64,000 nt of DNA from Moniliophthora roreri (lineage: Eukaryota > Basidiomycota > Agaricomycetes > Agaricales > Marasmiaceae), in assembly GCA_001466705.2 (NCBI GenBank), contig LATX02000154.1, positions 744,001 through 808,000 on the forward strand, in the 5' to 3' direction. Below are positions 21,307-32,330 of this stretch, one piece after another. The translations under genes and the position numbers were made by a program. Below the pieces are notes generated by a model. It was given only the letters and a program-made list of their open reading frames with translations, had not been told where the DNA came from and did not search any database. Within the stretch, counting starts at the first letter, position 1. Every line of letters starts with the position of its first letter.

Positions 21307-22986
21307 ATGAACCGTTGTTGTGGGCACAGGAAGGGCCAGGAATCGACTACTGTCCATTTTTCATCCAAACCTGTCTTACTTTCCGTCTCTTCCACCAGAA
21401 ATGAAAGAAACGAGGAGCGAAGTCTGAAAGAACTGGTCAAAAGTCGATGCCCGACGTTGTTCACCGCTTTTGAGACGTCTTGGTGGCTAGCCAGGTACGT
21501 GTCATGTCGTTGCGCAGGAAAAAAAAACCGTACTGAAAAGCGTCAGTGGTCACACTCAGACCCTCTACTCCGTTTTTGCCGATTTCTCTCTGACCGATCG
21601 AGTTTGGTACAGAAGACAATTTCTACGTTTGGCTGATGGGGGTACCTTGTATGTTCTCGTGTATGATGGGCAATAGCAGTCGCTGATCTTTTTTAGAGCA
21701 CTGGACTTCGCACCAATTGACCATACTCAGTTCAATGATGAGACCCCAATCATTGTCGTACAACATGGTCTCAGTGGTGGTAAGGCGCGGTTATCCTCCG
21801 AAGGTTGCGTTTGGCTGAGACTCCTGCATAGGCTCATACGAACCATATTTGAAAGCCATTGTCTCTCGGGTCATAGCACCGAAGGGTCATGGCGGTTTAG
21901 GTTATCGTGTTGTTGTCGTTCACCATCGTGGATGTACGTAAGTTGTATTTATGATCCAGCAAAAGCTGACGCTAGCTCTAGGCGGAGGCTCGCAAATAAC
22001 TTCGCCAAAGTTCTACACAGCAGGAACGACCGAAGATGTCCTCCAAGTGCTGATTTACCTGTCCCACAAGTATCCTCGAGCGCCTCTACACGGGTTGGGT
22101 TTTTCTCTTGGTGCAAACATGATGACTCGGTATGTTGCATTCGAAGGGAAGAATAGTCGGCTACGGTCAGCTGCTGTGTTGGCCAATGTAAGCTAAATTT
22201 CGAATAATCCTGCTTCCGGTCGACCTGACATACTCAAGTGATTCTTCTTTGCATTGTAGCCTTGGGATTTAGCTGCTAACAGTGACCGGTGCGTATTTTA
22301 CCGCACGTGATTGGTTGCAATGCTAAATGTTCATCAGGTTAGAAAGTACCTACATTGGCAAATATATCTACGGCCGCGCATTAGGAGGCAACCTCGTTGC
22401 CCTCATTAAACGACACCATAAAGTCCTGGCGCTTGATCACCCGGCTCTTCCCATCGCACTCGCCGTCTCTCGACTTTTGTCAGTCCCGAGTCCTACTCTC
22501 ACACAATATGACGAGTACTTCACGAGGTTCATCGGTGGACCAGCAGAAGAAGGATATCCTTTCCCATCAGTTAACGCTTTTTACAACCATACTTCCAGTC
22601 ATCATCTCGTGAAAGACATCCGAGTTCCATTCCTCGCTATCAATGCCGCTGATGACCCTGTGGTTCAGCATGTGCCAATGATGGATGACGACGACGCCCA
22701 GGATAACCCTTTCGTCGTGATGGCGTTAACTGCTGGCGGCGGGCATTTGGGATGGTTTAAGGACAGTTCTGGTGAAAGGTGGACGACAAAGCCAGTGTTG
22801 GAATGGTTGAGAATGGTGGTAGAAGACGTCATTCATGACTCCAAAACCGAACTCCCGAGACTGTATGTGGATGATGAAGGCTTTGTAAGAGAGGAGGGTA
22901 GACCTCTTCTAGGATGCAAGGAGTGCGATGGAGGAGGACTGATAGATGCCAATGGAGGCGAGAGCGGTGTTTTACAGGGACTATAA
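21307..22986 (+). CDS. EMB8/YheT-type alpha/beta hydrolase
   Basis: Related to yeast Eht1/Eeb1/YMR210W (medium-chain ester synthesis or hydrolysis). After VHFSSKPVLL the typical lead-in ELVKSRCPTLFTAFETSWWLA-SGH is reached across an intron. Conserved blocks follow: PIIVVQHGLSGGSYEPYL (oxyanion region), VVVHHRGCGG, LHGLGFSLGANMM with the nucleophile Ser, AINAADDPVV with the acid Asp and TAGGGHLGWF with the His, completing a triad. The start at 21307 was chosen because its ~20-residue lead matches family spacing. An in-frame ATG at 21256 would add 17 residues. Seven or so introns are canonical. Likely role: acyl-ester metabolism, location uncertain. Confidence 0.88.
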
Positions 22987-23266
22987 TGTGATAAAATTGT
23001 TATACTGCTACCTATCTTATGGCAGATTCCACATTTGCAAAGTCGTTCTGTAACGCGGCTAGCCCTAGACTATATCTGTTTGCTTTACCATTCGGTGGAT
23101 TTATCGAAATGTATATCCCCTCCGTTTCTGCAATATTCGATATTCTCCTCAGTGATACAACCCTCGGCAATGCAAAGCACATGCTCAAGACTCGGACACA
23201 TGCGTGCGAAGTTGAACAAGATGAGTAACAATATACACTAGTATCTGTAATGATGTCCAATTATAA

Positions 23267-24103
23267 CTACTTGCCAGTCACACTATGCATAACACTCTCC
23301 GCCATAAGCTTCACATCGTCAACTCCCGCTGCCAATGTAGGTTGGACCTGTTGATACAAGTTGAGTACTGTATACATCGATGATTATGGTTATGCCACTT
23401 ACGCTCATGAATGCAACACCAACAACTTCCAGATTGTTCTCCTTGATAAACGCATCAGCTTCAAACTTCAACCGCTCATTGAAGTCAGCAGGTCTGCCCT
23501 TCTCCTTTTCCACGGTCGGTTCACGGACAAGACCTTTAGCCAGTATGAAAACATATCGGTGCGGTCCGGTGCTAGGCATAGGTGCACTTGGCAAGAATGT
23601 TGTATGCGTCGCCGAACTGGTGCGTTGAAGTTCTGCGTATGTAGGTGTCTCCGAAACCCTGGGCTTCAGTGAAGTGATAACCCAGTGACGGACCTGTTTA
23701 TTTTTGGGGTCGTTTGGTTGCATGAGGTCTGGATCGGTCATAATAAGGGCATATGACGATTCCGAGTCCAGGGCCTACGTAGACGATCAACACCGCTGAA
23801 TCCGGGAAGCAGTACTACACGAAAAACTCACATCTGCCGGGTGAAAATGTATTGTAGGTTCAGCTTGAACTTGGTCGCGATGTGGTTTTGCATTGACAAT
23901 AACGTTGGCACCAGAAGGATAGACAATCTCCAAAACTCCCTGGATCAAGAGGTGAGTATCACGCCAAGGAATAGACCAATATATCATACGCGTAGTGGGG
24001 GGTCTTCCTTCAATACATCGGGAATGACATGCGATTCTCTGAGTGCTGCGAGCACTTCGGCGTTAGATGGAAGAGGAGTCGTTCGGTTAGGTTGGGAAGA
24101 CAT
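23267..24103 (-). CDS. Phosphatidylethanolamine-binding protein (PEBP) family
   Basis: Four exons (24103-23990, 23939-23832, 23774-23403, 23347-23267) give 224 residues. The anion-pocket blocks are present: ALIMTDPDLMQPNDPK, then VRHWVITSL and GPHRYVFILAKG, and a C-terminal helix AGVDDVKLMAESV. In the family the first motif is usually Asp-Pro-Asp-Ala-Pro. Here Leu-Met replace Ala-Pro. Fungal PEBPs resemble carboxypeptidase Y inhibitor Tfs1 and may modulate proteases or Ras signalling, but no specific role can be assigned. No secretion signal is seen, so the protein is probably cytosolic. Confidence 0.9.
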
Positions 24104-24661
24104 TTTTGTAGACTTGTCGATTGACGAGACTTGAGTGTATAAACAGGAGCGCATGGAGCTCGGAGGGTCATACTATACGTCAGCTTTCACGTCAAGGGGG
24201 ATGGAACGATGAGACCACCCCTTTCTCCCAAGAACGCATCTATTGCAAGAAGAAGTAGGAGAGCATCAGAAGTTCGCAGCGTAATGCATGTTATTCTGGT
24301 GAAGGGAGCCGATGGATTGCTCGAGTTGCAATTCAAGATACAATCAGCCTGTCTGCCCCCAGTGTCGGGGGAAAGGGTTAGTCCAGTACTTGAACTGCTT
24401 GAGAATGGCCAGACGCGTAAATGCCAATACATTCCAGCCAGGAATGCTGTGGGCTGGGACTGGCCAGAGAATCTTTGCCTATGGACACGACCCTGGCACT
24501 GGAGATAATCGCGAATTTCCCATACGCCATTTTTGACGTCATGGCTTCGACGCGCCACAAGACAGACTTGAAAACTGAAGTCACCTGGTATCACTTAATT
24601 TTGCATCGAACCTTCTTTCTCTCATACCACCACTACCACCACCACCACAGCATTCGCAACA
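24104..24661. other. Intergenic between PEBP and the mitochondrial protein gene
   Basis: 558 bp between divergent genes. A plus-strand frame near 24312 holds two CxxC pairs but no complete gene could be built. A CCA-rich run lies at about 24627-24648, just before the next ATG. Confidence 0.4.
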
Positions 24662-25460
24662 ATGGTTGTCCTCATAAGAACTGCTCTCACAAGCCTTAGG
24701 TCTGGATCGTCTGCAAGACCTGCTCCAGCCCTCAGATACAAGTACATATCGACAAGGTACGCCGATTCTCCTCATTTCATTGCGAATAAACTCATTTGTT
24801 TAGACATTATTCTAGGTTAGTGCGCAGTTACGCATTACAGGCCCCGATACGTTACTCATCCAGACACGCTGTACATACAGCACGATGCATGACAATGACC
24901 CCCAGGTAAGCTGTCATAATTTGCTGTTCTGTCTCAAAAACTCATCAGTTATCACAGACGTTGGAGACGGAGAAACAACGAAACCTTAGTCGTCAACAAC
25001 ACAAGACTTCTACTCCTCATGGGGAACATGCACCAGGTTGGAATGAGCACCTTGCTAGTGCCTCCGAGGCCTCGGTAAAGGTGCGGCTCTGTGCGGTGCT
25101 ATCAAGTTCACTGACTGAAACTGACTTGACATCAAGGCTGACCGCTCAGCATCGCGCCCTGGGGAAGACATGCAGAACAAGACTATCGATTATATCCTCA
25201 GCAGACACAATCCCGACGACCGAGCTCAATCTATTCAATCGGCATCAATGAAGGATTCCGTGGAGGGTCCTTTGAGTACTGCTGAAGGTCATGAAGACGC
25301 TGAGACCGTAGTCAAGAAGACGGTCCACGAAGAGACTACAGAGATCCGCAAGAACCCCGTTACTCCTAGCGAAGAAAATGTAAGAATCCCTATTGCTAAC
25401 GATTATCTATCATGGCTTATTTCTCGTATGTAGGTCAAGGCTGATCGCGGAGAGATCTAA
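24662..25460 (+). CDS. Small mitochondrial stress-type protein (conserved fungal)
   Basis: Five exons (24662-24756, 24821-24905, 24958-25080, 25137-25379, 25434-25460) give 190 residues. The N-terminus is basic, Ser/Arg-rich and without acids (MVVLIRTALTSLRSGSSARP), like a mitochondrial presequence. The mature part reads TMHDNDPQTLETEKQRN, HKTSTPHGEHAPGWNE and SEASVKADR, and the tail is TPSEENVKADRGEI. The PSEE-VKADRGE tail occurs in small fungal mitochondrial proteins such as those resembling yeast Fmp16. This comparison is from memory and should be tested. The AG chosen at 24820 is the only one of the nearby AGs that gives the conserved downstream frame. Biochemical function unknown. Confidence 0.75.
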
Positions 25461-25979
25461 GCAGTGCACGAAAATGCTTCTTGTTGATATTTAATTGAGC
25501 GTCCAAAGCAACTTGTATTATAGGCTCTACTGTACTGTCGCTATTATTTAACGGACGCGAATTCCCAGCATCCGGGAAGGAATTGAATCATTAGATTCAG
25601 TGCGCAAGGATATTGAAGAAAGGGAACTTCTTTGATTTATTATTACTTCTTGATACTCGACGCTGTCCATATAAATATGCCATGTAAAGAAGCAAAAACG
25701 GGAAAGGTGCAAAGCTGGAATGGATGAGAAAAGAACGATGCAAGCAAATGCGCGACGTTTACTCCGTTGGTACAGTACTTACATAAGGAAATGGTCTCTT
25801 GTGGGGAGGTATGAATGAAAGGAAATCTCAGCCAGTGTTGGGGTAAAGACAGGGAGGGTAAGACTAGCCAAAGCTGAAGTCGTGTCAGTTACGTGTATGC
25901 CGTAGTTGGAAATGCAGGTCTCTTAAACATCATGTCGTGGTGTAATACATGAAAATAGAGATATATTGGTGTAAACAAA
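25461..25979. other. Intergenic, convergent 3' regions
   Basis: 519 bp between convergent genes. A/T-rich, with nothing recognisable beyond likely 3' untranslated sequence. Confidence 0.5.
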
Positions 25980-27336
25980 TCACTGGAGGAGATATTTATC
26001 AGTCAAGTGCCACTTAAGGATAGGGAACAACTTACGAGGAAGTAGTCCGGTACACGCCTCGTAACAAGAGGCTCACCTGCCCTTGGAGCAGGATCGAATT
26101 GAAGGCTGTATCGGGTGTGAGTGAAATGGCATGACGGATAGAAACGGAAATTGCATGCGTACAAGCTGTATGATAATTTCTCATCTATCTCCATAATGGC
26201 CGCCTGGTTACCACATCTATAACAATAGTTTGGTGCACTAAAAATTGTTACAACATTTCTATCTTGGCCCCAACTGTAGCCTATAATCCGAGTGAGAAAT
26301 TTTTCACTAGCGTGCGCGGATAGCACATACCCTCCATCACCAATTGATGAGCCCGAGCAACGAGAGTGAGCCCATTGTTGTGGTTGAACGCCTCGGATAT
26401 GTCTTGTCCGAATGTGTAGCCTGCCCCACGAGGGGATATACCCCAACCGCATCGATCATCCGGGTCTGACCACAGCAGATCGCACATGGGTCCCTCGTGT
26501 GGTACTTCTTGCACTCGGTCGATGGAGCGAACATGATCTAGGGTATCGATGGATGGAGAAAGTCCGCCATGCAAGCAGAATATCTATAAAGGTGACAGTC
26601 AGAATTTGTTGTCACACGAGGATGTGGTGTGGCGTAGTGGAGATTGTGATGGTGATGAAACGGATAAGGTGGCGAAAAAGCCCACAGAATGCTTAATTAA
26701 GGAGAAAAAAGAATGTCGAGGAAGACGGCGGAATGTAAAACGCACTTGGTTATCAATGAGGGCGGTGAGAGGCAGGTAATCAAAGAGATCGGTGAAGAAC
26801 CGCCAGACATTGGCATTTCCGTATTTTCGGAGGCACTCGTCGTAAAAGCCATACACCTGTGTGATTTGCCTCGACTCATGGTTCCCTCGCAAGATGGTGA
26901 CCCGGTCACGGAATCGCAGTTTCATGGCCACCAGCAATGTCACGGTCTCAACGGAGTAGTAGCCTCGATCGACGTAATCGCCCATGAAGAGATAATTGGT
27001 GTCTGGTGAGCTTCCACCGATACGAAAGAGTTCTGAGAGGTCGTGCTGTCATAATGAATGTTGAGTAAACAAAAATCACTTGTAGATGTAGGGGGCTGCG
27101 TACGAATTGACCATGTATATCACCGCAGACAGTGACGGGGCATCTAACGGGCTGAACATTGGACTCCTCCATCAGGATTTCCCTCGTCTACAACGGAATC
27201 GTAATAGTTATCAGCCGAAATGTTCGATTCGAGACCAGAAACACACCTTTTCACAAAGTCGTTTTACATCTGCTTCCGAGAGCTGCTTGCACTGAGAAAG
27301 CTGCTCAATCCATCCGTCAATCTCTGATTCCATCAT
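25980..27336 (-). CDS. Protein phosphatase 2A catalytic subunit
   Basis: A Ser/Thr phosphatase of the PPP family. From the start [19 protein letters not shown] the protein follows PP2A closely: [14 protein letters not shown] (metal ligands), [88 protein letters not shown] and the tail [12 protein letters not shown]. The tail marks it as PP2A rather than PP4 or PP6. Val stands where most PP2A tails have Thr (TRRTPDYFL). The stop codon is alone in a last exon (25982-25980) behind an intron with donor GTAAGT. A second in-frame ATG at 27333 could also start it. It is transcribed divergently from CCT5. Confidence 0.96.
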
Positions 27337-27472
27337 GTTCTAATCGTAAGCGTAAGAGAAAGCTTTTGAGAAAATAAATTTCGGATTTCAATGACGAGAG
27401 TTTGCGGTCAAGGGTCAGTGTCACGCTGTCACATTCTACTCTCTCTAATCGCGACGACCGACGCGTATAAAA
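27337..27472. promoter_or_regulatory. Shared divergent promoter of PP2A and CCT5
   Basis: Only 136 bp separate the two ATGs, which point away from each other, so the core promoters must overlap. No TATA box is evident. TATAAAA directly abuts the CCT5 ATG and is too close to act as one. Confidence 0.6.
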
Positions 27473-29740
27473 ATGGCTGAGCCCCAGGCTGTATACGCTA
27501 CTGATGAGGTATGCACTGGAAAAACTAATATTTGACGTTAATCCGATAGCCTGTCTTAGTACGGAAGACCGTTCATCATCGTCAGAGAACAAGCAAAGAA
27601 AACTAGATCGCATGGTGTCGAAGCAATCAAGGTGCGCAATCGGTCCTCTGCTTCATGACTTGTGTCTGACACAAAGAAGTCGCATATCCTTGCAGCACGA
27701 ACAGTGGCGAATATCATCCGAACATCCCTGGGCCCAAGAGGTCAGGGAATGCCTCTTGATTTACAGGTTACCATACTGAAGAAACATTTTTTCTTTTCCT
27801 TCCACCACGTTCGATCATCTAGGTCTCGATAAAATCCTCATATCACCGGATGGCGAAATCACAGTCACAAATGATGGCGCAACGATATTGGGACAGATGG
27901 AAGTGGAACACCAGATAGCTAAACTTTTGGTTCAGCTTTCTAAAAGTCAAGATGACGAGATTGGGGATGGTACAACTGGCGTTGTTGGTGCGTTTTTCCC
28001 TTGTGGAATCTTTGAGTCCAGCATGACTCATTCCCTTGACCAGTTCTCGCTGGTGCACTCCTGGAGCAAAGTGAAGCCCTGCTAGACCGAGGAATCCATC
28101 CCATCCGAATCGCAGATGGCTTTGATCGGGCATGTGCCGTTGCTGTAGAGGAGCTTGACCGCATAGCAGACCGCATCGAGTTCTCAAAGACAGAAACCGG
28201 GAACCTGCTCAAGACAGCGATGACGAGTTTAGGCAGCAAAATGTATGTTGATCATCTTACTCAAATCACTCGAAACTTGGCTGACTTTCCTCATCTAGTG
28301 TTTCAAAAGAACATCAACAGTTTGCACAAATAGCTGTCGATGCTGTTCTCCAGGTTGCTGATCTCGAACGCCGCGATGTGCCCTTCGATCTCATCAAGGT
28401 AGACGGCAAAGTTGGCGGTTCGCTCGCAGACACTACTCTCATCAAGGGTGTACTCATCGACAAGGACATGTCGCACCCTCAAATGCCTCACACTGTCAAG
28501 GATGCCCGACTTGCTATTCTCACCTGTCCGTTCGAACCGCCACGACCAAAGACTAAACATCACCTTGATATTACAAGCGTAGAAGAATACAAAAAGTTAC
28601 GAGACTACGAGAAGGAGAAGTTTACTGACATGATCAAAAGGGTCAAGGACACTGGGGCAAATCTTGTCATATGTCAGTGGGGTTTCGACGACGAAGCCAA
28701 CCACTTGTTGATGCAAAACGAGTTACCTGCTGTCCGGTGGGTGGGTGGACCCGAAATAGAGGTATGCAAGCGCTCCGCGTCCCAATTGCACCCTCGGAAC
28801 CTGACTATGGGACTTGTAGCTCATTGCTATCGCGACACAAGGACGAATTGTTCCCAGATTCGAGGATCTTACCCCTGCGAAACTAGGAAAGGCCGGTATT
28901 GTGCGCGAGATCTCGTTCGGTACGACCAGGGACAAGATGTTGGTGATCGAGGAATGCGCGAACACTCGTGCGGTTACGATCTTTGTTCGTGGAAGCAACA
29001 AGATGGTGCGTTCCTTGACTTCTTCATGCAATCCGAGGATCTAACTGGCTGTTTGATCTAGATCGTGGACGAAGCAAAGCGTGCTCTTCACGACGCAATT
29101 TGTGTTGTTCGCAACCTGGTTGTCGACAATCGGGTGGTATACGGCGGAGGAGCTGCTGATATTAGCTGTTCAATTGCTGTTTCTAAAGCCGCCGATGAGG
29201 TAGATGTTGATACTGTTCTTCTTCAAACCCGACTTTCTAAATGTGTCTCATAGATTCCAACGATAGAGCAATATGCGATGAGAGCATTTGCTTCGGCACT
29301 CGATGCTGTCCCTCTGGCCCTTGCCGAGAACAGCGGTCTCTCGCCGATAGAAACCCTGGCCGAGGTGAAGAGTCGACAGATCAACGAGGGTAGCTCTCGA
29401 TTGGGTATCGACTGCAATGGACGAGGTGAAAACGGTATGTTAATTATCTACCTCCCTTTATCCGGCAGGTGCTTATCAATTGTGTTCCATCAGATATGAA
29501 GAAACAGTTCGTATACGATCCCCTCATCTCGAAGCGGCAACAATACTTGCTTGCGACTCAGGTATGTTTTTGTCAGTACTCGTGGAAATTTATGCGATCT
29601 CATGGCTCTATCTTATAGTTGGTACGGGCGGTTTTGAAGATCGGTATATATATCGTATTCTCAATGTTCTCTATCCATTCGCTAATTATTTTTTTTTTAC
29701 CTCAGATGATGTGATCATTGCAGGCGAAGCTGAAGGTTAG
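27473..29740 (+). CDS. CCT5: T-complex protein 1 subunit epsilon (CCT5)
   Basis: A subunit of the cytosolic TRiC/CCT chaperonin that folds actin, tubulin and WD-repeat proteins, including PP2A B subunits. Twelve exons join cleanly. Family blocks: [56 protein letters not shown] (ATP-binding Asp), [45 protein letters not shown], and [18 protein letters not shown]. The tail [18 protein letters not shown] is typical of the epsilon subunit. The exon boundaries given by frame are all GT-AG. The location (cytosol) and function follow from the family. Confidence 0.96.
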
Positions 29741-30001
29741 ATGTTTTGAGGATGGCTTGGGGTATTAGTATATCACTTGCAGCGGTATAATGTCTAGAGC
29801 TCGAGCAGAGAATAAAAATACGCAGTTCGCACGACGCGAAAGCACCGTCCGACTACCATGACGTCAATCCCTTTTCATGTGCTTGCGCAGTATCTTTTGC
29901 TTTCAACGACCACACGACCAGCATGAGCACAGCTAATTTTCAACCTCGTTGGACTTGCAAGTATAGGAAACGTACGTAGCTCATAGACTATAATATTTCA
30001 G

Positions 30002-30784
30002 GAACGCTCTTCACGCCAGCTTATAGCCAGAAACCCCATCGAGGTTGGTGACCTCATCAAAGTTTCCCTTGGCACTTACAATTACATTCATTGCAGGCCC
30101 AGGACCTCTATAACCATAGTCAGTCCGTCTCAAATAACTAACCTGGCTTCTGACAGACGGCCTTCGGACAGTCAGAACGGTGGCCTACCTTCTGGATTCC
30201 TCCTCCGAATGGCTCATTCCAGCATTCCCCGTTCTAGCCTCTTTGCCCCCAGAACTCCATTTTGGCCTGGAGTCTGTGATCGGGGCTGCCGTTCCCATTC
30301 TAGGAGACATCTTTGGTGTTATCCTAGGCCTATATCAGGTGTTTCTTAGTATGTTTTTTGGGTTGTCACGGAATATCATTGGGTGGATGGTGAGTCACTT
30401 AAATTTCCGGAAAGAGTTCTCCACACTAATCGTAACTGTGGTACAGCTGTTCTATCTCGTTCTGGACGCTTTTATTGGCGTCATACCTGTAATAGGTCTC
30501 CATTGAAACTCATTCGAATTCTGTTCAGAAGTACTGAGCCAGTTACAGGAGAATTTCTCGATGTTGCATTCAAGGCCAACTTGTATAATCTTCGCTTACT
30601 CGAGAAGGAGTTGAAGCGGAGTCCGAGATGGGCTCAAGCTGTTCGTTGTCAGTCCACCACGCTAGTTCCTGTAACTGACATTCCCATCCAGGTCATTATA
30701 CCCCAGTACACAGATTGGATACCAAGACGAAAGAAGGGTCCCCTTGGCATCAGGAAGTCATGGAAAGATTATCTTAGGTCCTAG
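30002..30784 (+). CDS. DUF4112 membrane protein (5' end unresolved)
   Basis: The recognisable coding sequence starts with an exon at 30002 (ERSSRQLIARNPIEAQDLYNHNG in two exons) and runs through GLESVIGAAVPILGDIFGVILGLYQ and FYLVLDAFIGVIPVIG to FLDVAFKANLYNLRLLEKEL. These are the two helical repeats of DUF4112, each with a Gly-x-x-Pro-x-x-Gly-Asp-type turn, followed by a basic tail (IPRRKKGPLGIRKSWKDYLRS). No ATG could be joined in frame. A short exon from 29924 (MSTANFQPRW) ends one base out of phase. The upstream intron or exon is therefore missing from my model. Function of the family is unknown. It is a predicted membrane protein. Confidence 0.75.
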
Positions 30785-31010
30785 AGCTGGAATATCACAC
30801 CAATTATGAACACGTATAGCTAGCTGCTCACACTTCTTGTGAAGCAGAAGAGGTGTGGAATCTATGGACATCAATATCTAAGACTTGAAGATCAGCAATA
30901 GATATAGGTAAATATACACGGTACATATATGATACAGCTGCCTGTCCTCCTAGCTATAATATCAAACAAGATCCAAAGTCTCCCTCCCCCTGATTTTCCA
31001 ACAAAACTCA

Positions 31011-32228
31011 TTATGCCCCCGCTCTGGCTCTCGCCAGCACAGCTGAAATCAGACCCTGAACATCGTTCATCTGTACGTGGGCGTCAACAACGTCTCCAGG
31101 ATCCACACCAATGTCTTCAAGGCCCGCCACTTCAGCGGCCGCCAGTTGACGTGAATCAGGCACGAATATGAGGATGATAGTTACTAAGTGGTCGCCTAAC
31201 TTCGTCTCCTGGATACGATACTGTAACCGTATCTCGTTCTCCGATACTAGTTCCATATTTTCCAAGCCGTGCATACTGCGATGAAGGGACAAAGAGACTG
31301 TGAACCTTACAAGGGTAAATCAGAACACGAGAAATTCGAGAATCATGCAAAAACATACCAGTCATACAGCGGTACCAGCCGTCCATCATCCTCATCTACC
31401 CTAGCCATCTTCACGTTCTTCTCTGCTTCTGCTCTTTGCACTCTCAGACTCTCGACCTCCAGTGCGCCACCCTTCAATCGATGTTTAACGGTCTGCACCT
31501 GGTTCTGAACACTCTCAATCTGATCCGCCAACTCCTGCATCTCGGTAACTTGATCCGCGAGTTTTTGGTCGGCAGTCTGAATGGTAAGACGTGGGTGTGG
31601 ATGTAACTGCCGAAGGCGAGACAATGCAAGTCGTGCGTCGATGATTTTCTGAGCCAGATCCGCAGCTTTGCTTGTCGCGGTTTTAACCTTTTCGTAGTCT
31701 AAACTTGCGAGAGTTGGGTTACAGACTATCATTTGAAAACGCTTCAACGTACCTTCTTCAACAAGCGGTGCTAGTGTCCGAATGTCTCCTTGAATTTGCG
31801 CTAGGCGATCCTTAGACACCTTCAGCTTCTTCTTTCGCTCCTCGTTCTGAAGTCTAAGCTGTTTGTTGTCCTCGTCTGTCACCAATGGCGCATCGTCGAT
31901 GTCGCTAACAATGGATTTGACATATTTGTCTTTCGCGTTTTGTTCAAGGAATTGGAATTTGAGCTTTCGTAGGTATGACTAGCTTCTCCATTAGATACCA
32001 AGGTCAACAGAAACATAATTTGACACCCACCACCTGCGAAGCCACGTCCATGGCTATTATGGCGGGATCCTTATTCTCTGTTTCCTCGATATCCGGCATA
32101 GCAGTTTCATCGTCCTTCTCGAATTTATGAGTGTTTAAAGCTGAGATATTGCGAAGAATATGAAGATCCGAGCTTTCAAATAGAGTTTCAAGGGACTTCG
32201 CTGCGCTGAGGTTCTTTTCTTGGTCCAT
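31011..32228 (-). CDS. SOS7: Kinetochore protein Sos7
   Basis: Coiled-coil component of the kinetochore in fission yeast and related fungi, acting with Mis12 complex assembly (Spc7/Sos7 pair). The N-terminal exon (32228-32034) is acidic. The second exon starts SYLRKLKFQFLEQNAKDKYVK, the signature of the family, continuing KSIVSDIDDAPLVTDEDN. About 150 residues of coiled coil follow (ERKKKLKVSKDRLAQIQGDI, VTEMQELADQIESVQNQVQTV). The C-terminal domain is NMELVSENEIRLQYRIQE and VDAHVQMNDVQGLI, ending RARAGA. Two central introns are uncertain, especially the one after LVEEG near 31770. Sos7 is often unannotated outside Schizosaccharomyces because the sequence diverges quickly. Confidence 0.78.
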
Positions 32229-32330
32229 GTTGGTGGCTACTCAACAAGGTGAAACGCGCCTCACGTGGGGGCGCGTTTATCACGCACAAATCCGGGATCA
32301 GGGTATATCTCCTTTTGAATCTCTTCCATC

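Noticed and set aside
27467..27473. TATAAAA adjoining the CCT5 ATG as a TATA box.
   Set aside because: It directly touches the start codon, too close to direct initiation upstream of it.
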